The notes: a model not told the origin generated them from the letters alone. A stretch of 64,000 nucleotides of DNA from Actinomadura mexicana (GCF_900188105.1 NZ_FZNP01000001.1:372001-436000), one strand, 5' to 3'. Counted from the stretch's first letter, positions 27,033 to 36,309 are shown. A program made the numbers and translations.

Positions 27033-27472
27033 GAACCATGTCCAGGAAGATCGGCTTTTGCCCCGTCCCGGCCGAGAGGGGACCCCAAGCGAGCAGCCTA
27101 GATCGGGCGGCGGGGCCGGTCACGTGGCGATGTTCGCCGTAGATCGCCGCTCGTTCCGGCGAGAGTCGCCCGAGGACCGGGCCGCTCCAGGGGCCGGGGC
27201 GGGAAGCCGGCGGTCCCGCGTGCGTCTGGCGCGAAGACGGGGATCACGCGGGGCCGCCGGTGTCTCCGGCGGGAACCGTTCACCGCCCGGGGGTCCGGGG
27301 CGCAGCCGCCGGCGGCGGCCGGTCGCCTCCGCGTCCCGGGGGGCACACCGAACCCTAGAACGTTATTGGCGCTGCGGCAATAGCTTATTGGCGATCCGCC
27401 AATAAGTCGGGTGAGAACGCCCGGCTCGTCCGGGGGCACGGCCTTGGATGGGCCCTGGTCACCAGGAGGCGG
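27033..27472. other. Gene-free region with a double palindrome
   Basis: No convincing gene is seen between the furA promoter and the nitroreductase stop codon. The left part is GC-rich, proline/arginine-type sequence without codon bias. The right part holds the double palindrome at 27362-27406. A lost gene or an unrecognised small transcript is possible. Confidence 0.4.
27362..27406. promoter_or_regulatory. Tandem TTATTGGCG palindromes
   Basis: CTTATTGGCG (27384-27393), a 3-base spacer and CGCCAATAAG (27397-27406) make a perfect 23-base palindrome. Just to its left, TTATTGGCG (27363-27371) and CGGCAATAG (27375-27383) form an imperfect copy. The centres are 22 bases apart, about two turns. 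The pair looks like a double operator for a MarR/TetR-type dimer, yet no gene starts next to it. Confidence 0.5.
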
Positions 27473-28150
27473 TCACCAGCGGTCGAAGTGGAGGATCTCC
27501 TCCAGCGGGATCCGCGGGGCCGGGCGGAAGGTGTCGCCGGTGTAGTAGGCGGTCGGGATGAGCGCGCCCTGGCGGACGTCCTCGGGCAGGCCGAGCAGTT
27601 CGGCGACCTCCCGCTCGTACGTCAGGTGCAGGGACGTCCACGCGGTGCCGAGCCCTCGGGCCCGTGCCGCCAGGGAGTAGTTCCAGACGGCGGGCAGCAG
27701 CGATCCCCACAGCCCCGCCTGGTTGCCCTCCGGCAGCCGCCCGCCGGGCACGCGCAGGCACGGGATCACCAGGACCGGCACGTCGCCCATGCGGTCGGCC
27801 AGATAGGCGGCGCTCTCCCCGACGCGGCGCTGCACCTCGGCGCGCTCGGGGTCGTCCTGGTACTGCCCGCCGCCGGCGCCGCCCGCCTGCGCGTAGGCGG
27901 CGAACGCGCGCCGGTAGTGCTCACCGATCGCCGCGCGCACGCCGGGGTCGGTGACGACGATCCACTGCCAGCCCTGCCGGTTGCTGCCGCTCGGCGCCTG
28001 CAGAGCGATTTCCAGGCACTCGCGGACCAGCTCCAGGGGAACGGGACGGTCGAGGTCGAGGCGCTTGCGCACGGTGCGCGTCGTCGTCAGCAGCTCGTCC
28101 GGGCTCAGCGGCAGCGTGGTGCCGCCCTCGTCAGTCGTCATGCCGACCAT
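27473..28150 (-). CDS. Nitroreductase family protein
   Basis: This 225-residue FMN-dependent nitroreductase-fold protein shows TTRTVRKRLDLDRPVPLELV, then EIALQAPSGSNRQGWQWIVV (FMN phosphate contacts) near residues 47-66, and the later ARARGLGTAWTSLHLTYERE and PTAYYTGDTFRPAPR segments. A substrate such as a nitroaromatic, quinone or enone cannot be named. The start at 28150 has GGGGACG upstream; a second ATG at 28141 is the alternative. It stands alone, 86 bases from the neighbouring Lrp gene end. Confidence 0.9.
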   Translation of the reverse strand: MVGMTTDEGGTTLPLSPDELLTTTRTVRKRLDLDRPVPLELVRECLEIALQAPSGSNRQGWQWIVVTDPGVRAAIGEHYRRAFAAYAQAGGAGGGQYQDDPERAEVQRRVGESAAYLADRMGDVPVLVIPCLRVPGGRLPEGNQAGLWGSLLPAVWNYSLAARARGLGTAWTSLHLTYEREVAELLGLPEDVRQGALIPTAYYTGDTFRPAPRIPLEEILHFDRW

Positions 28151-28236
28151 CGTCCCCAGGCACCCCGGGGTTACCCGCTGCGGGGGCAGACCAGGTAAGC
28201 CGGAAAGGGGCGACGACCGTCCCGTGTCGAGGATCT

Positions 28237-29199
28237 TCAGTCGGCCGGCGCCGGCGGCAGGACGGTGCCGGTCCGCTTGAGGGTGCGCATCACCGGGCCG
28301 CTCTCCAGCGTCTGGACGGCGTCCAGAGCACTCACCTGTTCGGTCAGGTACCGGTAGAGGTGGGCGTTGTCGCGGCAGATCACCTCGGCCATGAGGTTGG
28401 TCGTGCCGGTGGTGACGCCGACGAAGGACACCTCGGGGTGGGCGGCCAGCGCTTCGGCGGCCGCCACCAGTCCTGAGGGGCGGACCGACATCCAGAGCCT
28501 GGCCTGGGCCCGGTACCCCAGGGCCCGCGGGTCGAACTCGAACTGGATCAGCAGGGCACCCGACCGGCGCAGGTGGTCCAGCCGGCGCCGGACCGTCGAC
28601 TCCGACCAGCCGGTCACGGTGGCCAGGTCGGCGTGGCTGGTCCGACCGTCCGCCGCCAGCGCCTCCAGCAGGGCGCGGTCGGTGGCGTCGGCGGCGACCT
28701 GGCGTTCAGGGGCCGCGGCGTACCGGAGCCGCGCGGCCCGTTCCTCGTCCAGGGCGGCCAGCCCCGCCCAGCCGCTGGGGAGGGCGAACCCCCGCAGGAG
28801 CGAGTGCGCGCTCATCGCCAGCACCTTGCTCGTTCGTGGCAGCTTGTCCAGGAGCGACGCCTCGCCGTCCTCCAGGCGGGCCTGGGTGAAACAGGAGATC
28901 TCGGTGCCTCCGGAGAGCAGGTGGACGTAGAAGGTGTCGGGTCGGCGGGCCAGCGCGGCGCCCAGTGCGTTCGAGGCGTCCGGGGTCGTGCGCAGCCGGA
29001 TGGTCCACGAGGTGTGGCCGAGCCGCGCGCCGTCGACGCCGCCCACCACACGGATCGCCCCACTCGACCGCAGCTTCCGGTAGCGCCGGGCGACCGTCTG
29101 CTCGGACGTCCCCAGCACCTCGGCGATCCGGCTGAAGGGAGCTCTGCCGTCCAGTTGAAGGGCGTGCACCAAGCCACGATCGACGGAATCCACCGCCAC
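28237..29199 (-). CDS. Lrp/AsnC family regulator with two HTH domains
   Basis: This 320-residue protein is a tandem duplication of the Lrp unit. HTH 1 is at about 6-60 (VHALQLDGRAPFSRIAEVLG) and HTH 2 at about 170-225 (LLEALAADGRTSHADLATVT), each followed by a ligand-binding RAM-like domain. Such double-length AsnC proteins are common in actinomycetes and usually sense amino acids or related molecules. The gene is divergent from the NAD(P)-binding protein gene with 110 bases between starts and probably regulates it. Confidence 0.87.
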   Translation of the reverse strand: MAVDSVDRGLVHALQLDGRAPFSRIAEVLGTSEQTVARRYRKLRSSGAIRVVGGVDGARLGHTSWTIRLRTTPDASNALGAALARRPDTFYVHLLSGGTEISCFTQARLEDGEASLLDKLPRTSKVLAMSAHSLLRGFALPSGWAGLAALDEERAARLRYAAAPERQVAADATDRALLEALAADGRTSHADLATVTGWSESTVRRRLDHLRRSGALLIQFEFDPRALGYRAQARLWMSVRPSGLVAAAEALAAHPEVSFVGVTTGTTNLMAEVICRDNAHLYRYLTEQVSALDAVQTLESGPVMRTLKRTGTVLPPAPAD

Positions 29200-29309
29200 A
29201 AGCTATCGCGATGGAGGAGTCCGCCGGATTTCAGCCCCGAGCTGGCGCCGCACTGCTCATCGAAACGAGCCTTGACCCGCCACGACAGCGACCGGAGGAG
29301 ACAGAGACG

Positions 29310-30173
29310 ATGATTCTTGTGACCGGGGCCACCGGAAACGTCGGGGGGCAGGTCATCGCCCGGCTTGTGGAACGCGGGATCCGGGCGCGGGCGGTGACGC
29401 GCGACCCCGGGTCGGCGCGCCTTCCCGAGGCCGCCGAGGTGGTGCGCGGAGACCTCGCCGACCCGGAGGGCCTGCGGCCGTGCCTGGACGGCGTGGACGC
29501 GGTCTTCCTCATGTGGCCGTTCCATGACGCTCGGCCCATGACGGCGATCCTGGAGGTGATCGAGCAGCATGCCCGGCGCGTGGTGCTGCTGTCGTCGGGC
29601 GCCGTGCAGGACGGGCTCGCCCCTGACCGGCACACCGATCCCGTGGGCCGTTCGCACGCCGAGGTCGAGCGCCTCCTCCGGCGGTCCGGCCTGGCCTGGA
29701 CCGTCCTGCGGCCGAGCACGTTCGCCGCCAACGCGCTGTGGTGGGCCGGCCAGATCCGCGCTGGTGACACGGTCGCCGGACCGTTCGGAGCGGTGCGGAT
29801 GGCGATGCTGCACGAGGCCGACATCGCCGCCGTCGCGGTGGCCGCGCTGACCGAGGACGGGCACGACCAGGAGTGCCATCGGCTGACCGGCCCCGAGCTG
29901 CTGACCCAGGCCGAGCAGGTCCACATCATCGGCCGGGCCCTCGGCCGGCCGCTGCGGTGGCGGGAACTGTCCCGCGAGCAGGCCAGGCGGCGGCTGCTGG
30001 ACGACGCGTCCTTCCCCGACTCCTTCGTGGACGTCCTGCTCGACGGCTACGCCAAGATGCTCGACGCTCCCGCGCCGGCCCTCACCCGGACCGTGGAGAC
30101 GGTGACCGGCACTCCGGCGCGCACCTTCCACCAGTGGGTGCTCGACCACGCTGAACACTTCTCCCGGCGGTAG
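29310..30173 (+). CDS. NmrA/SDR-type NAD(P)-binding protein
   Basis: This is a 287-residue atypical short-chain dehydrogenase. The N-terminal Rossmann motif is ILVTGATGNVGGQVIARL (residues 2-19), followed by RAVTRDPGSARLPEAAEVVR, RVVLLSSGAVQ and TVLRPSTFAANALWW. The classic YxxxK pair is not obvious, as in NmrA-like redox sensors and azoreductase-like members. GGAGGAGACAGAGACG precedes the ATG at 29310. It is divergent from the Lrp-type regulator. The role is unknown; a redox-linked or NAD(P)H-quinone reductase-like activity is possible. Confidence 0.87.
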   Translation: MILVTGATGNVGGQVIARLVERGIRARAVTRDPGSARLPEAAEVVRGDLADPEGLRPCLDGVDAVFLMWPFHDARPMTAILEVIEQHARRVVLLSSGAVQDGLAPDRHTDPVGRSHAEVERLLRRSGLAWTVLRPSTFAANALWWAGQIRAGDTVAGPFGAVRMAMLHEADIAAVAVAALTEDGHDQECHRLTGPELLTQAEQVHIIGRALGRPLRWRELSREQARRRLLDDASFPDSFVDVLLDGYAKMLDAPAPALTRTVETVTGTPARTFHQWVLDHAEHFSRR

Positions 30174-30241
30174 CCCCGAGCCGACGACGCAGAACCGCGA
30201 CCACGCACCGCCGCGCCGGGGATCGGCGCTCCGGCGCGGTG

Positions 30242-30291
30242 CCGGTGTCACGGCACTCCGGTGTCACGGTCACTCCGGTGTCACGGTCACT
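30242..30291. repeat. Three tandem copies of a 17-base unit
   Basis: The unit CCGGTGTCACGGTCACT occurs at 30258-30274 and 30275-30291, with a 16-base variant at 30242-30257. The repeat lies between the convergent NAD(P)-binding and VOC genes. It has no evident coding role and may be a simple slippage array. Confidence 0.75.
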
Positions 30292-30303
30292 CGGGGGGAC
30301 GAG

Positions 30304-30831
30304 TCAGTCGGTCTCGATGATCGGGTTGAGGAAGACGTCCTTGGCCTCCTTGGGGGTGAGGTCGGTGCGGCCGGTGAGGTCGTTGCGCGCGTCGGTGAAG
30401 CGGAACCGGTAGCCGCCGGGCGGCAGGTGGCCGATCTCCCACCAGTTGCCGTCGAGGTCCTTGAGGTAGAAGGAGTAGACGCCGTGCTGGCGGACGGGCC
30501 TGTTGAGCTCCTTCACCCCGTACTCCTCGCCGACCTCCGCTATCTCGCGGTACGCCTCGTCCACCTCCCCGTCGCTGCCCACGTCGATTCCGTTGTGGTA
30601 GAGCAGCGGCATGTCGGGGCGGTCGGGCCTGGACTCCACGCACACGTACGTGTGGTCGCCGCCGAGCCGGGCGTAGAGGACCGCCGTCATCGGCTGGACG
30701 ACCTCCAGGCCGAGCACCTCCTCGTAGAAGCGCCGGGTGGCCGCCACATCAGTGATCTTGAGTGTGCCGTGCGAAAGGAAACGCGACCTGACCGCGGCCT
30801 CCTTGGTCGAGCGATGCGTGATCCCCGGCAT
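30304..30831 (-). CDS. VOC (glyoxalase/dioxygenase fold) family protein
   Basis: This 175-residue VOC-fold protein shows HGTLKITDVAATRRFYEEVLG, the metal-site type opening of glyoxalase I and extradiol dioxygenases. It then shows MPLLYHNGIDVGSDGEVDEAY and the C-terminal YSFYLKDLDGNWWEIGHLP, in which the final Glu is a usual metal ligand. No specific substrate can be assigned. The ATG at 30831 is preceded by GGAGGGG. It is divergent from the acyltransferase gene, with 131 bases between starts. Confidence 0.85.
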   Translation of the reverse strand: MPGITHRSTKEAAVRSRFLSHGTLKITDVAATRRFYEEVLGLEVVQPMTAVLYARLGGDHTYVCVESRPDRPDMPLLYHNGIDVGSDGEVDEAYREIAEVGEEYGVKELNRPVRQHGVYSFYLKDLDGNWWEIGHLPPGGYRFRFTDARNDLTGRTDLTPKEAKDVFLNPIIETD

Positions 30832-30962
30832 TGCCCCTCCGATCCGCCGCTTTCCGAGCGGCGAGCGAGAACTGTTTCGCATCCATTTCACGGCAGATAT
30901 GCGCTTCAGGGAAGACCTGCGTTCGATGGTGGAGATGAGGCGAGAGCAACTAGTCTGTCGGA

Positions 30963-32234
30963 ATGATTCCCGCTTTGGGTGTTTCCCCCGCATCGTCCAG
31001 ACTTGGGTGGCTCGATGCGCTGCGGGGGGCCGCGGCCCTGGCGGTGGCGCTGCACCACGCGAGCTACGTGTACCTGCCCGACCTCCGGGTGCGGCTCGCC
31101 GACCGGTTCGACCCCGGCCTGTTCGGCGTGCTGGTGTTCTTCCTGGTCAGCGGATACATCGTGCCCGCCTCCCTGGAACGGCGCGGCAGCGTGCGCGAGT
31201 TCTGGTTCGGCCGGTTCTTCCGCATCTACCCGCTGCTGGCGGTGACCTGCCTCCTCGCCGTCCTGCCTTTCCTGCTGGGCGTGCTCGGACTCCGGGCGGG
31301 GCTGGAGCGGTACTCCCCCGCGACCGCCGTCCTGGCGCACATGACGATGCTGCAGGACGTCCTGAACGTCCCGAACGCGATGAACGTGCTGTGGACGCTC
31401 TCCTACGAGATGGCCTTCTATCTGCTGGTCGTCGCGCTGTTCGTCGTCGGCGGGCACCGCCGCTCGGCACCGGCCGCCGTCGTCCTCACGGTGGTCGCGC
31501 TGGTGGCGGTCGCGCTGACGGCGTGCGGGCTGCTGACGGGCGCGTACGCCCCCGCCGCCCTGCTGTCGCGCACCGCGGGGACGGGTCCGGTGGTCGCGGT
31601 GACGGTGGCCGCCCTGGCGGTGGCGATCCCGGCGGCGTCGTCCCGGCGTTCCGCGCCGCGCGTCGCGGGCGGGCTGCTCGGCGGGCTGCTCGCCCTCGCG
31701 CTGGTCGCGGTCAACGGCCGCGTCGGCGCGTGGGAGGGCCTGCTCATGCTGGCGGCCATGTTCACGGGCACCGCCGTGCACCGCGCCGAGCACGGCCAGA
31801 TCTCGCGGCGCGCGGCCGGGGCGACGGGGGCGGCGGTCCTGACCGGCGCGCTCGCCGCCGGGACGTGGAACGCGGCCCCCTACGGTCGCAACGCCCAGCT
31901 CGTGTGGTGCGGCGCGGTCCTGGCGGCGGCCGCGACCTTCGCGGCCGGGTGGCGGCTGCGGCACCGGCGCTTTCCCGCCTGGACGACCGGTCTCGGCACC
32001 ATCAGTTTCTCGGTGTACCTGCTGCATCCGCTGCTGCTGATGGCGGCCGCGCAATTCCTCGGCGTTTCCGGACGCGAGGACGCGGTCGGCCTCGCTTTCT
32101 TCCTTCTCGTTCTGATCGCGGCGAGCTGGGCCTCGCAGCGCTGGATCGAGGCGCCCGCGCAACGGCTGGGCAGGCGCCTGACCCGCCCCTCCCCGCCGGA
32201 CAGGCGGCTGGAACAGCACGCCCTCGCCTCCTGA
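30963..32234 (+). CDS. Acyltransferase 3 family membrane protein
   Basis: This is a 423-residue multi-pass membrane O-acyltransferase. The family motifs are LGWLDALRGAAALAVALHHA near residue 13 (catalytic His in the H/A-H-x pattern), FGVLVFFLVSGYIVPASL and the FWFGRFFRIYPLL arginine cluster. About ten hydrophobic helices follow. It ends with SFSVYLLHPLLLMAA and a basic tail. These enzymes acetylate or otherwise acylate sugars, antibiotics or envelope polymers. No carbohydrate genes surround it, so the substrate is unknown. Confidence 0.9.
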   Translation: MIPALGVSPASSRLGWLDALRGAAALAVALHHASYVYLPDLRVRLADRFDPGLFGVLVFFLVSGYIVPASLERRGSVREFWFGRFFRIYPLLAVTCLLAVLPFLLGVLGLRAGLERYSPATAVLAHMTMLQDVLNVPNAMNVLWTLSYEMAFYLLVVALFVVGGHRRSAPAAVVLTVVALVAVALTACGLLTGAYAPAALLSRTAGTGPVVAVTVAALAVAIPAASSRRSAPRVAGGLLGGLLALALVAVNGRVGAWEGLLMLAAMFTGTAVHRAEHGQISRRAAGATGAAVLTGALAAGTWNAAPYGRNAQLVWCGAVLAAAATFAAGWRLRHRRFPAWTTGLGTISFSVYLLHPLLLMAAAQFLGVSGREDAVGLAFFLLVLIAASWASQRWIEAPAQRLGRRLTRPSPPDRRLEQHALAS

Positions 32235-32282
32235 AAAGCACGGGCCGGCCAATCGGAAGCGCTTAATCGAGTGCAGTGATTT

Positions 32283-34463
32283 ATGGTGCTCTGTCACCAT
32301 GGCGCGGTGAACATCTGGCTTGAGGCACTGGTCGTCCGGCACACGCATCGCATTCCCGCGCCGTCCGGTCCGTCCGGAGAGGGGGCGGCGGTGGCGCGGC
32401 AGTTCGACGCCGCGCTGATGTCGGCCGGCTTCAAGCTGTCCGGGGACGTCCTGCGCGCGCTGTCGCAGCTGTCGGCGCAGACCGTCCGGAGCGTCGCGGT
32501 GCGCACGCTCGCGACCGTCCGCGAGATCGCGGGCGACCACGTCCGGCACAACACCTACTTCCGCGACTTCCCCGACAACGTGCCCGCCACCCTGGACTTC
32601 TGGCTCGGGCTCCTCCACGAGACGCTGCAGGACGCCGAGCTCGCGCCGGCGGCCCGCGAGGCGCGGCGAAGCGGCGTCCTCGACCTGCTCGCACTCAAGG
32701 GCTACGGCCGCTACCAGCACACCTACGAGGAGATGCTGGCGGCGCAGGACGAGCTGGTCGCCGCCGCGGACGACCGGGTGACCGTCCTGCACCTCGGGCG
32801 CGCCCTCACCGAGGAGGCCGCGGAGCTCTACCTGCGGCTCGCGGAGAGCACCACGCCGCTCGGCGAGGAGGACCTGGAGACGCTCGGGAAGCTGGCCGCG
32901 CACCACGCCTCCGGACCGCACCCGGCGCGGATCCCCGTCCGGGAGAACCGCGCCGTCGTCAACCGGGTCCGCCTGGCGCTGGGCGCCGACCTGCTCGTCG
33001 ACACGGTCACCGACGTGCTGCGCCTGGCGTGCGCGCTGTCGGACGGCGACGTGACCCTCCAGGAGCCCACGCGGTTCGTGTCGATGCCGCGTCCCACGCG
33101 CCGGGCGCTGCTCGCCGCGCTCGACGGCGTGGTCCGCGACCACCCCGGCAAGCTCGGCGACGTCGCCGCCTGGCGCGAGCCGTGGAAGCGACTCGGCGAG
33201 CGGCTCCACCCGCACGAGTACCCGAAGTGGGCCGGGGCGGCGGAGGTGTTCGCGGTCGCGCGCGGCGAGAGGAAGGCGCCGTCGGTCGCGGCGCGCTTCG
33301 AGGCGCGGCTGGCGTCCGGGGACGTCGCGGGCGCCGCGCGCGTGGCGGCGGGCGCGCCCGGGATGCTGTTCCGATCCCTGGACCGGCTGCTGCGCCTCGC
33401 GCCGGACTCGCAGGACGCGGTGCTGGACACGGCCGAGTCCGTGGTCGACCGCGTCTCGGGCCGGGTGCTGCTGTCGGTGCGGGAGCACCTGCTCAACCGG
33501 GCCGCCGAGGCCGGGCGGACGCGGCTGTTCGCCAACCGGCTCGGCCGCGGCGTCACCGTCCCCGACACCCGCCCGCCCCTGGACCCGGACGCGGCGGAGC
33601 GGCTCTCGGCGCTGCTGGACGAGGAGATCCGGGGCCGCCTCCCGTCCGTCGGCCGGCTGGTCGTCGACCCCGACGTGCTCGACGTCGCGCTGCCGCTCAG
33701 CGGGAAGGCCGCCGGGAAGGGGCTCGGCGTCCTTCCGCGGGGCTCGGTGACGCCCGTCGACGGCGGGCTGCTGCGGTTCTTCGTCTACTGGCGGCAGCAC
33801 GAGCGCAGGACGGACTTCGACCTCTCCGTGCTCATGCTCGGCGAGGACTATGGCGACCCCGAATGGATTTCCTACACCAACCTCGAGTCCGTGGCGGGAG
33901 AGCATTCCGGCGACATCACCAACGCCCCCGAAGGCGCCTCGGAGTTCATCAACCTGACTTTGGCCAAGGTCGGGGCCCGGTTCATCGTCCCGCAGGTGGA
34001 CATCTACTCCGGGGAAGGGTTCGACCAGGTCGACGAGTCGTTCTTCGGTTTCATGCTGCGCGACGGGGAGCAGAAGGGGCGCCCGTTCGAGGCGCGGACC
34101 GTCCGGGCGAAGTCGGAGCTGCGCGGGCCGGGCCGGGTCGCGCTGCCGATGGTGTTCCTGCGCGGCGACGACGGCCGGTGGCGCGCCAAGTGGCTGCACC
34201 TGCACCTGCAGGGCGCGCCGGAGTTCAACCGGGTGGAGGACAACCGCGTGACGACGGCGGAGCTGCTGCGCGGCATCGTGGAGCGCCGCTACCTGACCGT
34301 CCGCCATCTGGTGGACCTGCTCGACGCCGGGAAGACCGTCCGTTGGGACGGCACGGCGCCTGCCGAACCGGTCACGTTCATCGGCCTGGAACGCCCGGAC
34401 GGCCTGCACGAGGGCTCCACCGTGTACACGCCGGAAAATCTGGGCGACCTGATCCCGGCCTGA
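32283..34463 (+). CDS. Large TerD-domain protein (MXAN_6230/SCO0854-like)
   Basis: The 726-residue protein has a C-terminal TerD-like region (about 500-660) with FDLSVLMLGEDYGDPEWISY, SGDITNAPEGASEFINLTLA, VDIYSGEGFDQVDESFFGF and the typical FVPRDG-like acidic calcium-site spacing. The N-terminal 480 residues are helical (FDAALMSAGFKLSGDVLRAL; TYFRDFPDNVPATLDFWLGL; YQHTYEEMLAAQDEL). This layout resembles the SCO0854-type family, but I see no CxxC zinc pairs where that family is described with a RING domain. TerD proteins are linked to tellurite and general stress or phage resistance. A GTG at 32307 is an alternative start. Function is unproven. Confidence 0.7.
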   Translation: MVLCHHGAVNIWLEALVVRHTHRIPAPSGPSGEGAAVARQFDAALMSAGFKLSGDVLRALSQLSAQTVRSVAVRTLATVREIAGDHVRHNTYFRDFPDNVPATLDFWLGLLHETLQDAELAPAAREARRSGVLDLLALKGYGRYQHTYEEMLAAQDELVAAADDRVTVLHLGRALTEEAAELYLRLAESTTPLGEEDLETLGKLAAHHASGPHPARIPVRENRAVVNRVRLALGADLLVDTVTDVLRLACALSDGDVTLQEPTRFVSMPRPTRRALLAALDGVVRDHPGKLGDVAAWREPWKRLGERLHPHEYPKWAGAAEVFAVARGERKAPSVAARFEARLASGDVAGAARVAAGAPGMLFRSLDRLLRLAPDSQDAVLDTAESVVDRVSGRVLLSVREHLLNRAAEAGRTRLFANRLGRGVTVPDTRPPLDPDAAERLSALLDEEIRGRLPSVGRLVVDPDVLDVALPLSGKAAGKGLGVLPRGSVTPVDGGLLRFFVYWRQHERRTDFDLSVLMLGEDYGDPEWISYTNLESVAGEHSGDITNAPEGASEFINLTLAKVGARFIVPQVDIYSGEGFDQVDESFFGFMLRDGEQKGRPFEARTVRAKSELRGPGRVALPMVFLRGDDGRWRAKWLHLHLQGAPEFNRVEDNRVTTAELLRGIVERRYLTVRHLVDLLDAGKTVRWDGTAPAEPVTFIGLERPDGLHEGSTVYTPENLGDLIPA

Positions 34464-34490
34464 CTGATAAAGTCGGCGTGCGAGGCCATG

Positions 34491-34581
34491 AAAAGGCTTC
34501 CTTCTCACACTTTGGATGCACCAGCCTTTTCGCTTTCCTCGCTTCCGGCAGAAACGGGCGCGCCTTTCCGGCGCGCCCGTT
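34491..34581. terminator. Two hairpins between convergent genes
   Basis: The first hairpin pairs AAAAGGCT (34491-34498) with AGCCTTTT (34523-34530). The second is a perfect 12-bp stem (34553-34564 with 34570-34581; AACGGGCGCGCC and its complement), with a TTTCC loop. Both fit termination for the TerD gene and the convergent MFS gene. Confidence 0.65.
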
Positions 34582-34610
34582 CTGCTTTCGTCCGCGGCCG
34601 GGGCCGCGCG

Positions 34611-36038
34611 TCACGCGACAGCCTCCTCCCCCTCGGACGGGGACGCCCGGTGGGGCCGCGGCAGGAACGGGACGATGGCCGTGCCCGCGAGGGTGATGAC
34701 GGCCGCGACGAGGAAGGCCGCCGAGTAGCCGTCCACCAGGTCCGGTCCGGTGTGCGCCGCGGCGGTGCCGAGGACGGTGAGGCCGATCGCGCCGCCGATC
34801 GTGCGGGAGGTGTTGACGACGCCCGCGACCGCGCCCGCCTCCGAGGAGTCCGCGCCGCTGGTCGACGCCTCCACCAGCGGGGTCATCAGGAGGCCGAAGC
34901 CGAGGGCCATGGCCGCGCCCGGACCGAGGATCGCGGTGAGGAACGTTCCGTCGGCGTCCAGCACGAGGCCCTGCCAGCCGAAGCCGGCCGCCGCCAGCAG
35001 CCCGCCGATGCCGGCGAGGCGCCGGGCGCCCATCCGGGCCATCAGGGGCGGCGCGAGCCGCGAGCCGAGGATGATCCCCGCCGTGTGCGGCAGGAACGAC
35101 AGGCCGGTCCGGACCGCGCTGTAGTGCAGGACGTTCTGCATGTAGAGCGACAGGAAGTACCAGAGCGCGAAGCCCGCCATCGTCCCGACGAGGGTCGCCA
35201 GATTGCCGACCGCGACGCTGCGCAGCCGGAACAGCCCCAGCTTCACGAGCGGCTCGGAGGTGCGCGCCTCGACGGCGACGAACGCGGCGAGCAGGACGAT
35301 GCCGGCGGCGAGCGGGATCACGCCCCTCCAGCCGTGGTCCCCCGTCTCGCCGATGCCGAACGCGAGCAGGCCCACGCCCACGGTGACGAGGACGGCGCCG
35401 GGCAGGTCGAGGCGCCGGCGCCCGGCCGCGTCGCCCTCGCCGCGCAGCCAGCGGGCGGCGACGACGGCGACCACCGCGCCGACCGGGACGTTGATCAGCA
35501 GCACCCAGCGCCAGCTCAGGTAGTCGGTCAGCAGCCCGCCGACGAGGCCGCCGGTCGCGCCGCCCGCGGTGCCGACGGCCGTCCACATGGCGATCGCCTT
35601 CGTCCGCGCCGGGCCCTCGGGGAACGTCCCGGTGATGAGCGACAGCGTGACGGGCGCGAGGATCGCCGCGCCGAGGCCCTGGAACGCGCGGGCGCCGATC
35701 AGCATGGCGCCGTCCTGCGCGAACCCGCCGGCGAGGCTGGCGACGGTGAACAGGCCGAGGCCGGTGATGAAGACGCGCTTGCGGCCGAACAGGTCGGCGG
35801 CGCGCCCGCCGAGCAGGAGGAACCCGGCCAAGGCCAGCGAGTAGGCGTTGACGACCCACTGCAGGCCGGTCGCGCCGAGGCCGAGCCCTTCGCGGATGTG
35901 CGGCAGGGCGACGTTGACGACGGAGATGTCGAGGACGACCAGGAACTGGCCGATCGACGCGGCGAGCAGCGCTGCCCAGCCCGGGGTCTGCGCCCTGGCC
36001 GGCCGCGCCGTCGCCGCGGCGGTGAGGTCTGCGGTCAT
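34611..36038 (-). CDS. MFS drug exporter (DHA2, 14-TM type)
   Basis: This 475-residue major-facilitator transporter has the DHA2 signature ASIGQFLVVLDISVVNVALP at helix 1. It then shows LQWVVNAYSLALAGFLLLGGRAADLFGRKR (motif A loop), GLGAAILAPVTLSLI (motif C region) and LSWRWVLLINVPVG. About fourteen hydrophobic segments can be counted. Members export antibiotics or toxic compounds by proton antiport. No dedicated regulator adjoins it. The C terminus is polar (RASPSEGEEAVA). Confidence 0.9.
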   Translation of the reverse strand: MTADLTAAATARPARAQTPGWAALLAASIGQFLVVLDISVVNVALPHIREGLGLGATGLQWVVNAYSLALAGFLLLGGRAADLFGRKRVFITGLGLFTVASLAGGFAQDGAMLIGARAFQGLGAAILAPVTLSLITGTFPEGPARTKAIAMWTAVGTAGGATGGLVGGLLTDYLSWRWVLLINVPVGAVVAVVAARWLRGEGDAAGRRRLDLPGAVLVTVGVGLLAFGIGETGDHGWRGVIPLAAGIVLLAAFVAVEARTSEPLVKLGLFRLRSVAVGNLATLVGTMAGFALWYFLSLYMQNVLHYSAVRTGLSFLPHTAGIILGSRLAPPLMARMGARRLAGIGGLLAAAGFGWQGLVLDADGTFLTAILGPGAAMALGFGLLMTPLVEASTSGADSSEAGAVAGVVNTSRTIGGAIGLTVLGTAAAHTGPDLVDGYSAAFLVAAVITLAGTAIVPFLPRPHRASPSEGEEAVA

Positions 36039-36309
36039 GCGTCCATGCTGGTCGCCGGGGCGGCCCGGCCGCGTCGGTCTGCGGTCCCGACCGGCGAGGT
36101 CCGATCGGCCTAGGACCAGGTGAGGCGCTCCGGCGGTGCCGCGGCGCGTCCGGGCGCACGCCGGGCCTGGCGCGGGACGCCCCGGGTATGAGATGAATCT
36201 CCTCGACGCAAGCGGGTACCGGATGCTTGCGCAACGAGTGCGTCACAAGGTGTTAACCCGGATGAGTCGGAAACAAAGGGACGCACGGAGGTGACCATCC
36301 GGAGGGTTG

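Noticed and set aside
27031..27405. Open frame of 124 codons upstream of the nitroreductase stop
   Set aside because: Arg/Gly-rich, no ribosome site, no recognisable domain, and it runs through the double palindrome.
30906..34508. 1200-codon open frame opposite the acyltransferase and TerD-domain genes
   Set aside because: Low-complexity shadow frame with no motif; both genes on the plus strand have clear domains.
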